Shown here: piece by piece, positions 39,701 to 52,552 of the stretch
Layout of the letters: each line of letters opens with the position of its first letter
Position numbering within the stretch: position 1 is the first letter of the stretch
Assembly: GCF_043641665.1 (NCBI RefSeq)
Contig: NC_092181.1
Location: 17,459,463 to 17,523,462, forward strand
Direction: 5' to 3'
Source of the DNA: Enoplosus armatus
Lineage: Eukaryota; Chordata; Actinopteri; Centrarchiformes; Enoplosidae
Length of the DNA: 64,000 nucleotides
Program-made: the position numbers and the translations under genes
Notes under the pieces: generated by a model
What the model saw: only the letters and a program-made list of their open reading frames with translations
Database searches by the model: none
Told to the model about the DNA's origin: nothing

Positions 39701-42700
39701 GTATGATCACTTACCATCTGGAAAAGGGCTACCCTTTATTAACAACTTATTATCCACCGAAAAAGGATTTTATTTTTACAACCTGGCAACCCAAAGTGTG
39801 TTCTTATTAATGACTGATCTGTGAAGCATTAGTAAACACTTTATTAATCATTAATAAAATAATTGGTTCCAACTTAAAAATAAACCTTTATTAGGAAGTA
39901 GTACCAAGATTTTTTATGTCCAGTATGAAGACATGTTTGTTGTTTGTATTGCTTTCACACAATGTCAGGACTTCAGTGTTGTATAGAGATACTTCAACAG
40001 TGTACTGTGTGTATTATATGTTAATTTGAAATGTATCTGTGACTGTTGTGCACCAGATGGAAAAAAAGAAGCCAAATAGCTAATATTTGACCTCTTGGTA
40101 TTAATACTGGTTCGGTGTGGAGGTTGGAAGAATGAGCCGTTCGACGTCTGAAACAGGATGGATCAGTGTCTCCCCTGGTGTTGTTGGGTTATTTATACTG
40201 ATGGAAAAATACACAGCGTAGCAGTGGACAATCTATTTATGGTGGTCCTAGCTGATATTGTGGCTGAGCACCACAAATAAATTACATACTGTATAAGAGA
40301 CACTGTAGGCTGATGTAATAGGCTGCTTTCTCCACTCATGAGCAGGACACAGTCCACTATTGAGCCAAACTGAAGCCTCATAGGAAAACTGTGTGGTGTG
40401 ATATATTTCCCAAGATGAACTAAGCTCATTTGACTTGGTTCCAGTATTTTAATACGATAACATCAACACAGGTAAACATAAGACTGACTCATCTTTCATG
40501 CCGGTCAGTGCTGTGTACTGATGTGTATTGAGACTATAATTAGAGGCAATATACCGTATGCCAGGTTGAGATAGACTTCTTTTTAAATGCTAAAGTGCTA
40601 ATACCAAAGTATTCTGGTTTTGTTTTTGATCTGCACTTCAAAGAATATCTTTTATTTTTGCATGTAATGTAAATAGTTTCTGATGTCATGACCATGCAGA
40701 CATGTTTCTGTACACAAATGTGCAAAAGAAAGCTGACACCCTGAAAGCCTTTGTGGGCTGCAGCACGTACAGGACTGTGGGTCGCTTGCAACAGTGGCTG
40801 CTTTATTTGCTGGACAAAATGTCTTGGTATCCACTATTTAAAAGCATACATTTCTGTTTAACATGTTGCTTTTTTTTTAGGCAAAAGCGTTTTATTCCTA
40901 CTGGGCCGAACCTGCAACCATCAAGAACCTTAAAAGAGGGTTGGCCAGCTTACTGCAAGTGCAGCTCAATACTGGGAAGGTTATAGAGGTATATGGCATG
41001 ATAATACTCCCATGACATTTATTCATGTTTTTCATATTTTAATCCATGTAGCTAATAACAAACATAATGTCTGGGAACAGAATGACGTGTCTGGAAGGTG
41101 CACAGTCGAATACAAGGCAGTCAAAGGTCAAGTGACGAGAACCAAGATCCTGGAGACGTGTAGGACCGCAGAGACCGGATTCACCACACACAGTCAGGTA
41201 TGTCAGCATCCAGATGAACTCGCTGTGCTAAAACATGAACTTTACTGAGTTGCTAATAAATCCTGCTTGATATGTCCCCTCCTTCAGGTCTTGGGTGTGA
41301 GCAGGAAGTCAAGTTCTGTTACAGCGTTCACACTTGAAGATGGTTTCATCCGCTCGGCCGTGGCTGAAGAGACGCACTCACTGGCTGTTAACGCCCGCAG
41401 ATCTGCTGCAGCTAAAGTCGTGTCCAGGTAAGTGCCCTAACGAAGAATTAATGTGTGCTGCCATTTCTGATATTGGGCACACTTTGAATTTTAAAATGTC
41501 TTGCTTCCCAGGCAAACCCTCGCGTTGGTAGGGACTGAGGCTGGACCGCTGGAGGTTGCTGGCAAAGATGTGGCTGGGGTTGTCAAGTCAATTGATGCTA
41601 AACTGGCAGCTGTTGGTATCATCGCAGAGAAGGTCAAATGTCAGTGCAAGGGCTGTCCATCAGTGAGTACCTGTTCACTTTCACACAAACTCATTTTAGC
41701 AATGCTCTATGGATGGCAGTATCAGGTCAACACTTTGGTTCAGACTATATATATCTCAACAAGTATTGAATAGATTGCCATGACATTTTGTACAGGCATT
41801 CATGGCCCCCAGAGGATAAATCCTAATGACTTTGGTGATCCCCTGACTTCTCCTCTTGAATTTTGTGGTTTTTAGTGAAATGTCTCGACAAGTAATGGAT
41901 GGGTCACCATGAAATTTGGTACAGACTTTCATGTCCCGCTTATAAGTTTGGTGATTCTTTGACATTTGTCCAATACTTTGGTTTTATTACCAAATACCAG
42001 CTAGGAGCATCAGCTGTACTTTCAGTGCTTATTAGCAAATGTTAGCATTCTAATATGCCAAACTAGGATGGAGAACATGGTAAGCATATTACCTGCTGAA
42101 CATTAGCATGTTAGCCATCTCATTGTATGCATGCTGTTGTCACGTTAGTGTTAGCATTTAGCATTTACTACAGCCTCACAGAGCTGCAAGCAAGCCATGC
42201 CATGTTACTATAAGAATTTGAAGGTCACATGAAATTCCCTCATTGCACAGGAAAGTTGAGTGCATGCATAACTACCGTTCGCCTTCTTTTTCTTTTCCAA
42301 ATAAGTTTTGTTCACCTCAGGAATTAGCGACGTTGAGATTAATGACAGGAAAGGTGAACAAAATTATGAAAAATAAAACTGAAGTTGTAACAAACTGGAA
42401 TTCTTTTGAGTTTCCATTATTATGGCCCTGTAAAGATGAGTATCTTGATATTCAACAAAACCATACAGTAACTGGTACAATTAAATATATCATGGTAATT
42501 GTGATGGGACAGCTCCAGGTCCTCCTCTTCTTATGGAAATGTCATTTCATTTTGAGTTTTAGTATATTATTCTACTATATGCATATATATATATATATAT
42601 ATATATTTGTAGCCAGTTCAAAAAACTTGTACAAGTCATTATTACTAGGATTCAGGTTAGGAAAAACACTTGTACATGTAGTATTTCTTAAACAGGTGCA

Positions 42701-45700
42701 TAAAGATTCCCACACTCAGCAGTAACATTTTGGTGCCTATAGACCCTCCTCACTGCTAAATACTGTAACACTGTATTAGTAAATAGATACTGTATATTTT
42801 TGTGCTGTAATTATCGGCTGAAGACGATCTGTCTTCTAATCCCATCTCCCCTGTGTTCTCCCTCTTAGCTTTTTGAACATTGGCAGGCTCAACAGAAGCA
42901 GCTGGAGCCAGCGAGCCTGTCCAAAGCCACGGCTCCTCGCAGCTTCCTGGCCCTCATCCAGAGCATTAGGAAGGCGTCCAAGGACGAGATCCTCAAAGTG
43001 CTGAAGAGTGCCACCAAGACATCTCTGTAGATACACTTCTCCTTCCTACATCTTAACTTATTCACTGACTCCATCACTCTGCTGTTTCTTTGAGTTACTC
43101 ACTTTTAACATTGAGAATGTCAGGATCCAAGGAGAGTAACTCACCATCGCTGTGTTTACCTTCTTCCTGCTGGTATCAGACCTCAGGTGGTGGATGCTGT
43201 GACCTCCTCCCAGACCACTGCGTCCCTGGATGCCATGCTTGAATTCCTTAACTTCACCGATGCCAAAGGTTTGGTTCTGCAGGAGAGGTTTCTCTATGCA
43301 TGTGGCTTTGCTTCCCATCCCAATGAGAGGATGCTACAGGCTCTGCTGGTGAGTGTCATGTTGTTGAAAAAGGAAAAAGGTGGCACTCTACTGGTTGGAG
43401 GTATTTTTTATCAAGACATGAAGCACCGCCTTTTTCCTGAATTTGTTTTGGGGAAACAAACACATTACATATCTCTTCATAAATTGCTATATACTATATT
43501 TCTGTCTGCCCTCAAAATGTGATATTTTAGATGATATGTCTTAAAATGTCTTAAAATTTAGAAACTTGAGAATAAATCTGCTAAACCAAGTCATATTATA
43601 CTTACATTATATGTCAGAATTGAATGTTTTCAGTGAAGTTTAACGAGAAGAGTTTTCTTTTTCAGGTTATTTCAAAAGGAAATATCGGCAGCAATGACAT
43701 TAAAGAGTCAGTGGTGATCATTATGGGTGCCCTGGTCCATAAGCTGTGTCAGAAAGGAGGGTGCAACTTACCGGTGAGCTTCCAAGATGATAATAAATGA
43801 CTACAAAAATGTAGCGCATGTAGTATGTACGTTTCCTTTGTGGAATACTCTGGAAACTAAACCAAATTTGAATGAATCCAAGAGCTGACTGATGATCTCC
43901 TGCTGTATGTTTGATTCTCAGACAGTGGTGCAGGTGAAGAAGCTGATTTTAGACGGTCCTGACAGCACGCAGGAAGAGTCCGAGGTCCAGATGTTTCTTC
44001 TGGCTCTGAAGAACTCTATGCTTCCTGAGGCCATTCCCATCTTTACCAAGTATGCAGAGTCAGCGGTGGGAGCTTACAACACCATCGCCCTCACCGCCCT
44101 GCAGAGATACGATGTCAAACTCATGACCGATGAGGTAAGCCGTAGTGTATACAACACTTGATTTGAACTGATGTTTATGGGTGCTGCTGTGGAGCTAATT
44201 AGCATGTAACAGAAACTGAAACCAAATATTTATCTCACTTGTAGGTTAAGCAGACAGTGAACAGGGTTTACCACCAGAACCGACGGATCTACGAGAAAAA
44301 CGTGAGAGCCGCCGCTGCCGACGTCATCCTCAGTAGCAACCCCTCGTACATAGAGGTCAAGAATCTGCTTCTGTCTATTGGAAACCTGCCAAAAGAAATG
44401 AACAAGTACATGCTGTCTAAGATCCAGGACATCCTCCGCTTCCAGTTGCCCGCCAGGTGTGTTATGGGACAGAAATCCTCTTTTATAGAGTTTAACAAAG
44501 AGCATTTAGTATAACAGAACAGAAATAGCAAGATTTCAGTCATTTATTATATAATATCATTTGTTTTAATTTTTCAGCAAAATTATACAGCAAGCTATGA
44601 AGGACATGATTTCACATAACTACGACCGTTTTTCAAAAGTTGGGTCATCGTCTGCATTCTCAGGATTCATGGCACGTGAGTAATCCACCCACATCTCTAA
44701 GCCTAAAATGAATTACACAATATATTAGGACAAGATTTAGAATCTGCGATGAAATAAGAAACATGTTAATAAAATTTAACAGCGAGAACAAAATTTCAAA
44801 AAAACATTACCATTGAGATTAGATTTGGCTCCTTAAACTCATAATTTTGAGTCTCGCTATTATTTGCTTTTCAGCAATAAGATAAATAACATCACAGCAC
44901 TTACATATATGATGACTGAGTACTTTAAAATCCTCTTCCTACAGAATCTGCTGATGTGACCTCCACATACAGTCTGGACATCCTGTATTCAGGCTCTGGG
45001 ATTCTGAGGAGAAGCAACATGAATATTTATGGTGCTAGCAAAGGAGCGATGCTACATGGACTGCAGGTACTGTAATGGACTGTAATATATGCAAAACAAG
45101 CTTAGCGGGACTGTTGCAGGAACAGGAATTTAGATATATATCCTTGCATCTTTGCGTTTTAATGTTGTGTTAATGTTTTTGCAATGTTTTTAATGCATAT
45201 GCTATACAGATGAACTTCCTTTCCTTATGAAATGTATGACATTTTCACATAGTGTATGTGAAATATCAAAACAACTTGCTAGTTTAATTTAATTTGGATT
45301 TTCTTCCTGTCTTCCAGGTAGCAATTGAGGCCCAGGGTCTCGAGTCACTGATCGCTGCCACACCCGACGAGGGCGAGGAAGACCTGGAGTCGTTTGCTGG
45401 GATGTCGGCTCTGCTGTTCGACATTCAGCTGCGTCCCGTCACCTTCTTCAAGGGTTACAGTGACCTCATGTCCAAAATGTTCTCCATGACTGGGGAGCCC
45501 ATGAATGTAGTGAAGGGTCTCATCCTGCTGACGGATCATTCTGAGGTAAACACAATGCTTGCTTGAAAATATCTCGGTTACGTTCAGCTGCAAACCAGCA
45601 GCAGTTTGATGTTGCCACATTATATTGCCACAAAAAGGAAACACGTGGATGATTGTGCGTACAATGCATAGACTGCATAGACTTTGACACTGTAGATTGA

Positions 45701-48305
45701 GGTTTGCGTCCCAGTCAGCATTCAACTATCAAGCCTATCGTTCCCTAACTTACATTTACATTAAGAAGCAAGACAGTCTATATGGATCATTTTAGAAGGA
45801 AATTACCCACAACGAATTTTGTCATGTAGGTATGAGGACTTGTTTACTTCATCACATGCATACTTTATGTGTACATAGACACAGATAGTGAATGACTCAA
45901 GTTAATAACTTCAGTTGTCGAGCTTAGTGAGTGTGAACAGTGTCTAAATGCGCACAGCTGATGCAATGATGTGGCATTTCTTACGCTGTGGCTAATTGGA
46001 ACCTTGAACATTGAACATTTATGATAAAAGGATTCTTAACTATCAATAGAGTCAGACATAACTGAGTCTTTGTGTATTTTTTTCCCCTTCCCTGCTCATC
46101 TTCGGTCCTCCAGGTGATCCAGCTGCAGTCCGGTCTGAAGGCGAGCGCAGAGTTCCAAGGAGGGTTAGCCATTGACATCTCTGGAGGCATGGAGATCAGT
46201 CTGTGGTACAGGGAGTCCAAGACCAGCGTCAACAACAGGTACAGTCCAGAGACAATACAATAAAACAGGTGTTGAAGATGTTTTTTGTCCTGTAGCTGAA
46301 TGGGGGCGTCAGCAAATCTTTTACATAATGGTATGTGCCATATATGTAGGTCACAGCTTCAAGTACAACCGTGGAAGGACTGTATGTACGGTATGATGTA
46401 ATACACTTGCAGGGCAAAGGCCTTTGTGATAGGCAGATAATTCTCAAAAAACAACCTTTGTGACCGAAAGCAAAGACCTTCGAGCCGTGTCACCGCACTG
46501 CAAATAGATTTCTGTTGATGTTGGATTCATGTGAACTTTAGATGGTCTATAAGCGTTGTCTGATTCATTTGTTCCACCGGCATGTCGGACACGCTCCAGC
46601 ATTGTGCTTCACGCCTGTCTCATTTCTAGGTTTGTGTGGATATGACGTCAGTTCTGTCTGGTCCTCTATTTTAAAACATTACAGTGAACGCACAACAGTA
46701 GCCGCTGAAAATGGAGCACATCATCACGCTGGTATCGGTTAGCTCGCAGCATCTGGTGATGAAACAGGATTTAAAGAGCAATGCCGCAGATTTTTAACAT
46801 TTAAATACGGTGTGATTTTCCTGTACGAGCCACGGCTGCATGAAAACTACTACTGAAAACTAAACTCAAGTATTAAAAACTGACACGGAATACTCGTCAG
46901 ATTTTTATCCTGTTCACTTGTTTTTTGGTTTTGAATGCATTTGATGATGCGTTTCATTATTTTGCTAAATGGAAAAAGTTATTTGCAGAAAAATATATTT
47001 TCACTTAACAAAGAAAAGTATGTTATCAAAAATTGTTATCTTGACTGAAACTCAGGTTTTGTACTGGCACTGCATCAACATTTGAAACAATTATAATTAC
47101 TCTTTCATTACTGACACATTTAATGTACAGCTCTGTGTGTACATTTCCACGAAAAATGACTTACAAAAGATGGAAAAGAAAGGTGATTTAATGGGGATCT
47201 AGGTTACGGTGCAAAAAACACATGATGCTGTGGAATTAATGCCTTTTTTGGAACAGCATCATGAGGAACGAAAACATGGTTTATGTTTCTGTTTTGGGAT
47301 TTTCTTCCCACTTGTAGACCACTGTATCTTGGATTTGGACTTCAGGATGATTTGGCCCATGTGTGGAGGGGAATGGCAGAGGCAGGTGAATGGATCAGCA
47401 TAGTTGTACCTCTTCCACTCTGATAATAGACTGGCAGGCTATCTATAGACGCAGAACAAACCACACTGGCATCTTTGCCAAGGCATGTTGCCGCGGGCAA
47501 AGTTACAGAGGTTGGATTTTCAAGTGGCTGGCACACACTTTGGATTTGAAACACAAGGGGAAGTTGTTAGATGGCAGTTAAGTCTACTTGTTAATGAGCC
47601 ACTGATACAAACCGTATAATACAAATAAGTGGTCACAAACAAGGACCATATGCCACAGTGGTTTTGACAAGGCTAAAGAAAATTACTGTCTCTGTTACAA
47701 TCGTATATCATACTATGACATACTATGTGTGTTTTTTGGACATTTACTCTGTAAACTATTGGTATTTTCATATGAACTTGAACCTGAACAATGAAATGTA
47801 ATATTTCACATGGGAAAACATGAGTTTCACATACTCTTCTTTGTCTGTTGGACACATTTTCACTTGGTTTTCACTTGCTTATGGTTTCAGGGGAGCATTA
47901 GTGGTCACTGGCAACGTTACAGTGGACATGGACTTCATGAGAGCGGGTGTGGAGGTCAGCTTCGAAACAGAGGCATCGCTAGACTTTATCACCACTGTCC
48001 AGTTTTCCGAATATCCCTTCCTGGTATGCATGCAGATGGACAAAACTACCTTCCCTGTCAGGTATTGTGAGACCCTCCCTGTAAAGAAAAGATTTCAGTA
48101 CTCTTGAATCAGCCTATACAAAACCTAATTGTCTATTCTGTGATGTTCTGCTTCCAGTGAATACCTGACCAAGTATGAGGGCTTGTCATCAGGGAAGAGC
48201 GTTGTGTCGTCTAAGAGCAAGAAGCAGCTCGTCCCTGGCTCTGAATTCCCTCTTCACCAGGAGAACTCAAACATGTGCAAGAAGGTTTTTGACTCCAGCT
48301 GGTAG
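36749..48305 (+). CDS. mttp: Microsomal triglyceride transfer protein large subunit, 18 exons
   Basis: ER-luminal lipid transfer protein that pairs with protein disulfide isomerase and loads lipid onto apolipoprotein B. Exons: 36749-36809, 38073-38260, 38421-38564, 40881-40988, 41081-41197, 41288-41427, 41512-41662, 42869-43026, 43180-43348, 43666-43773, 43922-44134, 44245-44456, 44578-44675, 44945-45066, 45318-45545, 46114-46238, 47891-48061, 48158-48305. Sum 2661 nt, 886 aa (human 894), all phases consistent. Residues 1-20 are a signal peptide ([20 protein letters not shown]). The vitellogenin-type N-terminal barrel (to about 300), helical domain (about 300-600; [31 protein letters not shown]) and lipid-cavity sheets ([38 protein letters not shown]) are all recognisable. 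[13 protein letters not shown] ends it; the C-terminus is a few residues shorter than in mammals. No break was found. Confidence 0.98.
39190..39545 (+). repeat. Dispersed fish repeat C, copy 2 (mttp intron 3)
   Basis: Same family as 30185. It has TGACTTTTCCTTTAGTGCCA, AATACCTGCAAAAC and an unusually complete 3' part: ATCAGCATGTTAGCATTGTC and AACATTAGCATTTAGCTCAA, ending with ACCTCACTGAGG. Confidence 0.7.
39575..39905. repeat. Foldback element (mttp intron 3)
   Basis: Perfect 16-bp arms TTTGGGTTGCCAGGTT (39647-39662) and AACCTGGCAACCCAAA (39780-39795) sit inside longer imperfect arms rich in TTATTAAT. It looks like a MITE. Outer ends are approximate. Confidence 0.65.
41745..42200 (+). repeat. 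Dispersed fish repeat C, copy 3 (mttp intron 7)
   Basis: Same family: CATTCATGGCCCCCAGAGGA, AATCCTAATGACTTTGGTGA, TACCAAATACCAGCTAGGAG, GAACATTAGCATGTTAGCCA and CAGCCTCACAGAGCTGC. Confidence 0.7.
42582..42606 (+). repeat. (AT)n microsatellite
   Basis: About eleven AT units in mttp intron 7. Confidence 0.9.
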
Positions 48306-49100
48306 AAGAGACACCATGAACTATCCAGGAGCGAGTTTTCACTCAAAGAGGGTTTATTGCTTTCAGGGACAGCTATCACACCTCAGCTTCACGCTGAGAG
48401 GACCACAAGAGAGAAAGTGGTGAATGTTTATTTTTTAACAACACATACAATGTTTACATTCCTGTGAGTATTTAAGTCATTTTTAATTTGACATTTTGTT
48501 TGAAATCAGGAATTCTTGTCTTTTTATGGATTTCCTTGAAAATGTATTTATGATGGGCACACACAGGATGTATGTTTTATTTGATGGGTAATACTCAGCA
48601 TCAATAGTACCACTGTAATTTTCTCAACACAGTTACAGTAAAGATGTACATGTAAATATCACACTGGAGACAGTGGATTAACTTTCCCCATGAATAGAAA
48701 CGCTCCTTTCTGTCAACATTCCTTTGTATTTTAATTGAATGTGTTGTCTAAGGAGGAGCAGTTTGTTATTTTATGTCACTGTATCACTCTCCACACACTT
48801 GAAATAACTTATTTAGCAGAGTAATATCAATTAATTCAAAATTTTTTAATCATGTTGGTGATTTTTAATTGTTTCTATGAAGACGATGTGTGTGCGTTAT
48901 CTGTACTTTGTACTTGCAAGATTTGAGGTGAAGATTTAATCTCCAAAAATGAATCCATCAACACTTGAATATATTTTTTTGTACATGGCTGTAATTGCTC
49001 TGAAAACATTTGGGTAGTTGAGCTGCTCTGAACTTGTGTTTCAGGGATCAGTTTGTTAGATCTGTAATTGTCTGACAATAAATGTGACTTGACTTGTCTT
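48306..49100 (+). other. mttp: mttp 3'UTR
   Basis: Gene-free stretch after TAG, ending at AATAAA 49077-49082 (GACAATAAATGTGACTTGAC). No repeat was recognised. Confidence 0.75.
49077..49082 (+). terminator. mttp: mttp polyadenylation signal
   Basis: First AATAAA after the mttp stop with a plausible downstream T-rich context (TTGTCTTATC). Confidence 0.75.
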
Positions 49101-50634
49101 ATCAGCTAAACAATGTGTATGAACAATTGTACCATGTGTAAAACAGGGCTGAAATAACCCTCTTAGGCTGTGGGACTTAGTTCCTTTTGCCTTTAAAGTG
49201 GCCCTCCAAGTCATTTTTTCTTGTCATGAGGAGTACTACTTAGCACTTGAAAACAATAGTATAGCACCTTAGCTTAAAGACTACAAGTTTATAACAGACA
49301 GTCTGCGTTACAAAATGGGATCATTAAGTTTGAAAGACACTATCAAGTCAGGATGGCTCGGCCTCTGCTGCTTTGATATTGACCGCTCTTTAATCTGTCC
49401 CGTGCGAGTTCCTCAAATATATGGAAGTATTCACCGGGTACAGTGCTCATTGCAACTACACATGGCATATTCATAATATTTTGACCAGCTGGTACTCCTA
49501 TTTTGGGATGCTATCCTATCCTGCCCTTGGTTCACTGTGTGTCAATTAGTTTGATTTGATTAAACACATTTATTTAACTACATGCACCATGTAAATATGC
49601 ATTATTCCACAGGAATACATTATGTGAAAATGAAAAGGAGCAACCTTATGTGTCAGTTTACATAATACTTTAGTAACGCATATTACAAATTAGAAACTAA
49701 GAAACTTACCTCAAATAAAGGCCCTGAAACTCATAGGCCCCTGAAGGTTTACCATTTTGTGCCCAGTTCATCCAGCCTTTATGTACAATTAGAGTCAGGG
49801 GATCAGAATCAGAAATACTTTATTTGTACTTTATACTGCTGAATATCATGTGCATTGCAATATGGCTGATATTAAGGCTGTACTGCTTGGCTCAACAAAA
49901 TCTCTTTCTCTACATGTGACACGATGAGACAGATACAGGGTTGCTAGTGTAGCTGTAGACTCAAAACCAGTGATCCCAGTGTAGAAAATCTTGCCTCCTG
50001 GTGGTTTCAAGTGAGAATTCAATGATCTGGCAATCAGATCATTTCAAGATGGCAAACTCCTAAATTGGAACCTGTACGGATGACTCCAGATTTTGTAAGA
50101 CATGGTTTTCTTTCTACTTCATACTGTGCAGTTGTGTCCACATTAGCATATGTAATAACCTGATTTGTATCAGATATTTTGTATTTGTTTCTCTCATGTT
50201 AATGTGCATTAGATCCACTGCGAAGTTTGGGCAACTATAATATTCATTCTATATTATATTACTCTGTTCAGACAGTGATACAGTCAATATATATCTGTCA
50301 GGATGTTTCAAGGTTTATTCAGTTCTTTAACAGCTTAATAATAGTTCTTGTTTACTTTAGAGAATAAATGACCGGGAAGGCTTTCATTTCCTGTGGAATT
50401 CTGGGAAAGGAGGGAAAAAATAGAGGAGAGAAACGGGGACGACAGAGAAGCCTGCACGAGCGAGGGTCGTCACAGACTGAGTATTTTCCGTTGTGAATTT
50501 TATTGGACCGTGTTAAAGTGTTGCCGGAGCCACGCTCTGATGTGTGTGTGAGAAATTGTTTAATGTCGACCAAGTGTTTTTCCGCCATGGAGGGAGTTTT
50601 GCGAGAAGTTTAGCTGAGTTAGCTGAGTTAGCTC
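49101..50634. other. mttp to Gypsy remnant, intergenic
   Basis: No gene. GAATCAGAAATACTTTATTT (49804-49823) resembles a LINE 3' tail. A weak CTCF-like motif (CCACCAGGAGGCA on the minus strand) is at 49992-50004. The GC-richer 50380-50630 abuts the Gypsy fragment and could be its leader or a flanking element. No LTR pair or primer-binding site was recognised. Confidence 0.5.
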
Positions 50635-51470
50635 TTAGTTCTTGGCAGCTGGCGGGTAGCCGGACAATATTTGGTTCAACGGGTAGGCCACTTTGGAGTA
50701 ATCCTTCACGAAGCGTCTATAGTACCCACAGAACCCAAGAAATGACCGCAAAGCAGTCACGGTGTTTGGTCTGGGCCACGTAGTTACAGCTTCAGTTTTC
50801 TTTGAATCTGTGGACACTCCATCTTGAGATATGATATGTCCCACAAAAGTCACTGATGGTCTACAAAACTGGCATTTATCCAGTGACAGCTTGAGACCCT
50901 CGTCCTTGAGGCGGTCAAGCACCTTTAACAGCCTTCCCTCTTGCTCTTCAAGTGTCGCTCCAAACACGATGAGATCATCCAGATAGACTAGGACTTCCAG
51001 CAAATTCATGTCCCCAACAGTTTGTTCCATGATTTGCTGAAAAGTTGCGGGAGCCCCTGACACTCCTTGCGGCATCCTTTCAAATTGGTAGAAACCAAGT
51101 GGGCAAATGAAAGCTGTCTTGTCTGTGTCATTCATAGGCACTTGATGATATCCACTTCGGAGGTCTAGCACACTAAACCACTTGCTTCCGTTTAGACAGG
51201 CCTGTGCATCCTCAATTCTTGGCGCTGTGTCCACACACATCCTTATCTTTCCGTTCTTCTTTCTCACCACCACTATGGGTGAGGCATAAGGACTTCGTGA
51301 CTCAGTGATGATCCCAGCGTCTTTCAATTTTGACAGATGCTGTCTCAATGCCTCCACATCAGCAGGCGCCAGCCGGTGAGACCTCTCTCGAAAAGGTTTG
51401 TCCTCAGTGGTTTTGATAGTGTGGTGTGCACTCTTACTGCATCCTACATCAAACTCATGGGTAGAGAAAA
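50635..51470 (-). pseudogene. Gypsy reverse transcriptase fragment, inverted
   Basis: The frame is open from about 51470, with upstream text such as VGCSKSAHH and KPFRERSHRLAPADVEA, down to a stop at 50635-50637. RT motifs seen are SPYASPIVVVRKKNGKIRMC, WFSVLDLRSGYHQVPM, the active-site YLDD (in VLVYLDDLIVFG), FLGFCGYYRRF and YPLNQILSGYP. About a dozen residues normally between RMCVD and the PRIEDA motif are missing in frame. The fragment ends at the RT-RNase H linker, where the plus-strand half would have continued. Confidence 0.88.
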
Positions 51471-51472
51471 CC

Positions 51473-52552
51473 TCACTGCCCTATGTGCTACACATGGACG
51501 TTAGCCAAGAAGGTCTAGGTGGTGTGTTGTATCAGGATCAAGGTGAAGGGTTAAGACCAGTCACTTTTGTCAGTCGAAGCCTTACCCCGTCTGAGCGACA
51601 TTACCCTGCCCATAAATTGGAATTCTTGGCTTTGAAGTGGGCGGTGGTGGACAAACTGCATGATTACCTGTATGGGACGAAGTTTGAAGTGAGAACAGAC
51701 AACAATCCATTAACGTACGTGTTGACATCTGCCAGGCTAGATGCAACTGGTCACCGTTGGCTTCCTGCGTTGTCCACCTACGACTTCAGTATCAAGTACA
51801 CATCTGGGGTTCAAAACATTGATGCAGACGCTCTATCCCGTTGCCCGCAACCCAAACCAACTCAAGAAGAGGAGTGGAAAGATCTATCTGCAGAAGGTGT
51901 GAGAGCCATGTCTGTGGTAAACTAACAGAGAAATCCATATCCTGGTAGGGCAATTGACCATTTGGGGCCTTCTACACATGCTATTCCACCAGCCTACTGT
52001 AATCTCTCAACCCTGAGTGTCAAGGGGATGCCTGTTTTGAGTTCTGCTAAGCTGTCAGATGCTCAACAAAAAGATCCTGGTATCGGTGAGGTATGGTCAG
52101 CTCTCAGCCGTGGAGATGTAACTAAGGTTAACAAGACAAAGCATCAAACCTGCCCTCTGCTCATGAGAGAGTGGGATCGGTTAAAGGTACGACAAGGAGT
52201 CATGTATCGAATCACAAGTCCGCCGGGCAAACCCTACCGCTCTCAGCTGGTCTTGCCTGAAAAGTACAGGAAGATGGTAATGAAATCCCTTCATGATGAC
52301 GCAGGTCATTTGGGCCTTGACAAAACATACAGCCTAATTAAAGATCGATTCTACTGGCCACGGATGAAGTCCGATGTCGAAGAGTACTGCAAATCTTGTG
52401 AGCGGTACATAAAGAGGAAGACTCTACCCAAGAAAGTTGCTCCACTGACTCATTTGGTCCGGACGATAAGTCGGGAGGGTGACTTCTACAGACGTGGTAG
52501 GAGCTGTTCTCTCTCTATACAAGGAGGTACTGCTGTACAGGTTTTTTTATGA
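51473..52552 (+). pseudogene. Gypsy RNase H and integrase zinc-finger fragment
   Basis: Starts at SLPYVLHMDVSQEGLGGVLY (RNase H), followed by HKLEFLALKWA and VRTDNNPLTYVL, which carry the D, E and D catalytic positions. A single in-frame TAA at 51923-51925 interrupts it. The same frame then continues to the integrase HHCC finger: LHDDAGHLGLDKTY with RFYWPRMKSDVEEYCKSCER. It loses the family sequence after LPKKVAPL and stops before the integrase DDE core. Confidence 0.88.

Larger units (their letters stand above)
50635..52552. mobile_element. Rearranged Ty3/Gypsy LTR-retrotransposon pol remnant
   Basis: Two adjoining pieces of one pol gene in opposite orientations. The protease-distal/reverse transcriptase part reads on the minus strand (about 51470 to 50635) and the RNase H-integrase part on the plus strand (51473 to 52552). 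No gag, protease, LTRs or integrase catalytic core was recognised, so the copy cannot be autonomous. The simplest history is inversion of the RT half after insertion, or a twin-priming-like rearranged insertion. Confidence 0.88.

Noticed and set aside
42243..42725. 160-codon open frame in mttp intron 7
   Set aside because: AT-rich, runs through an AT microsatellite, no recognisable protein features or splice context.
43028..43030. Apparent premature TAG in mttp exon 8
   Set aside because: A GT donor at 43027-43028 splits the codon, and joining to 43180 restores LPQVVDAV, as in the family.
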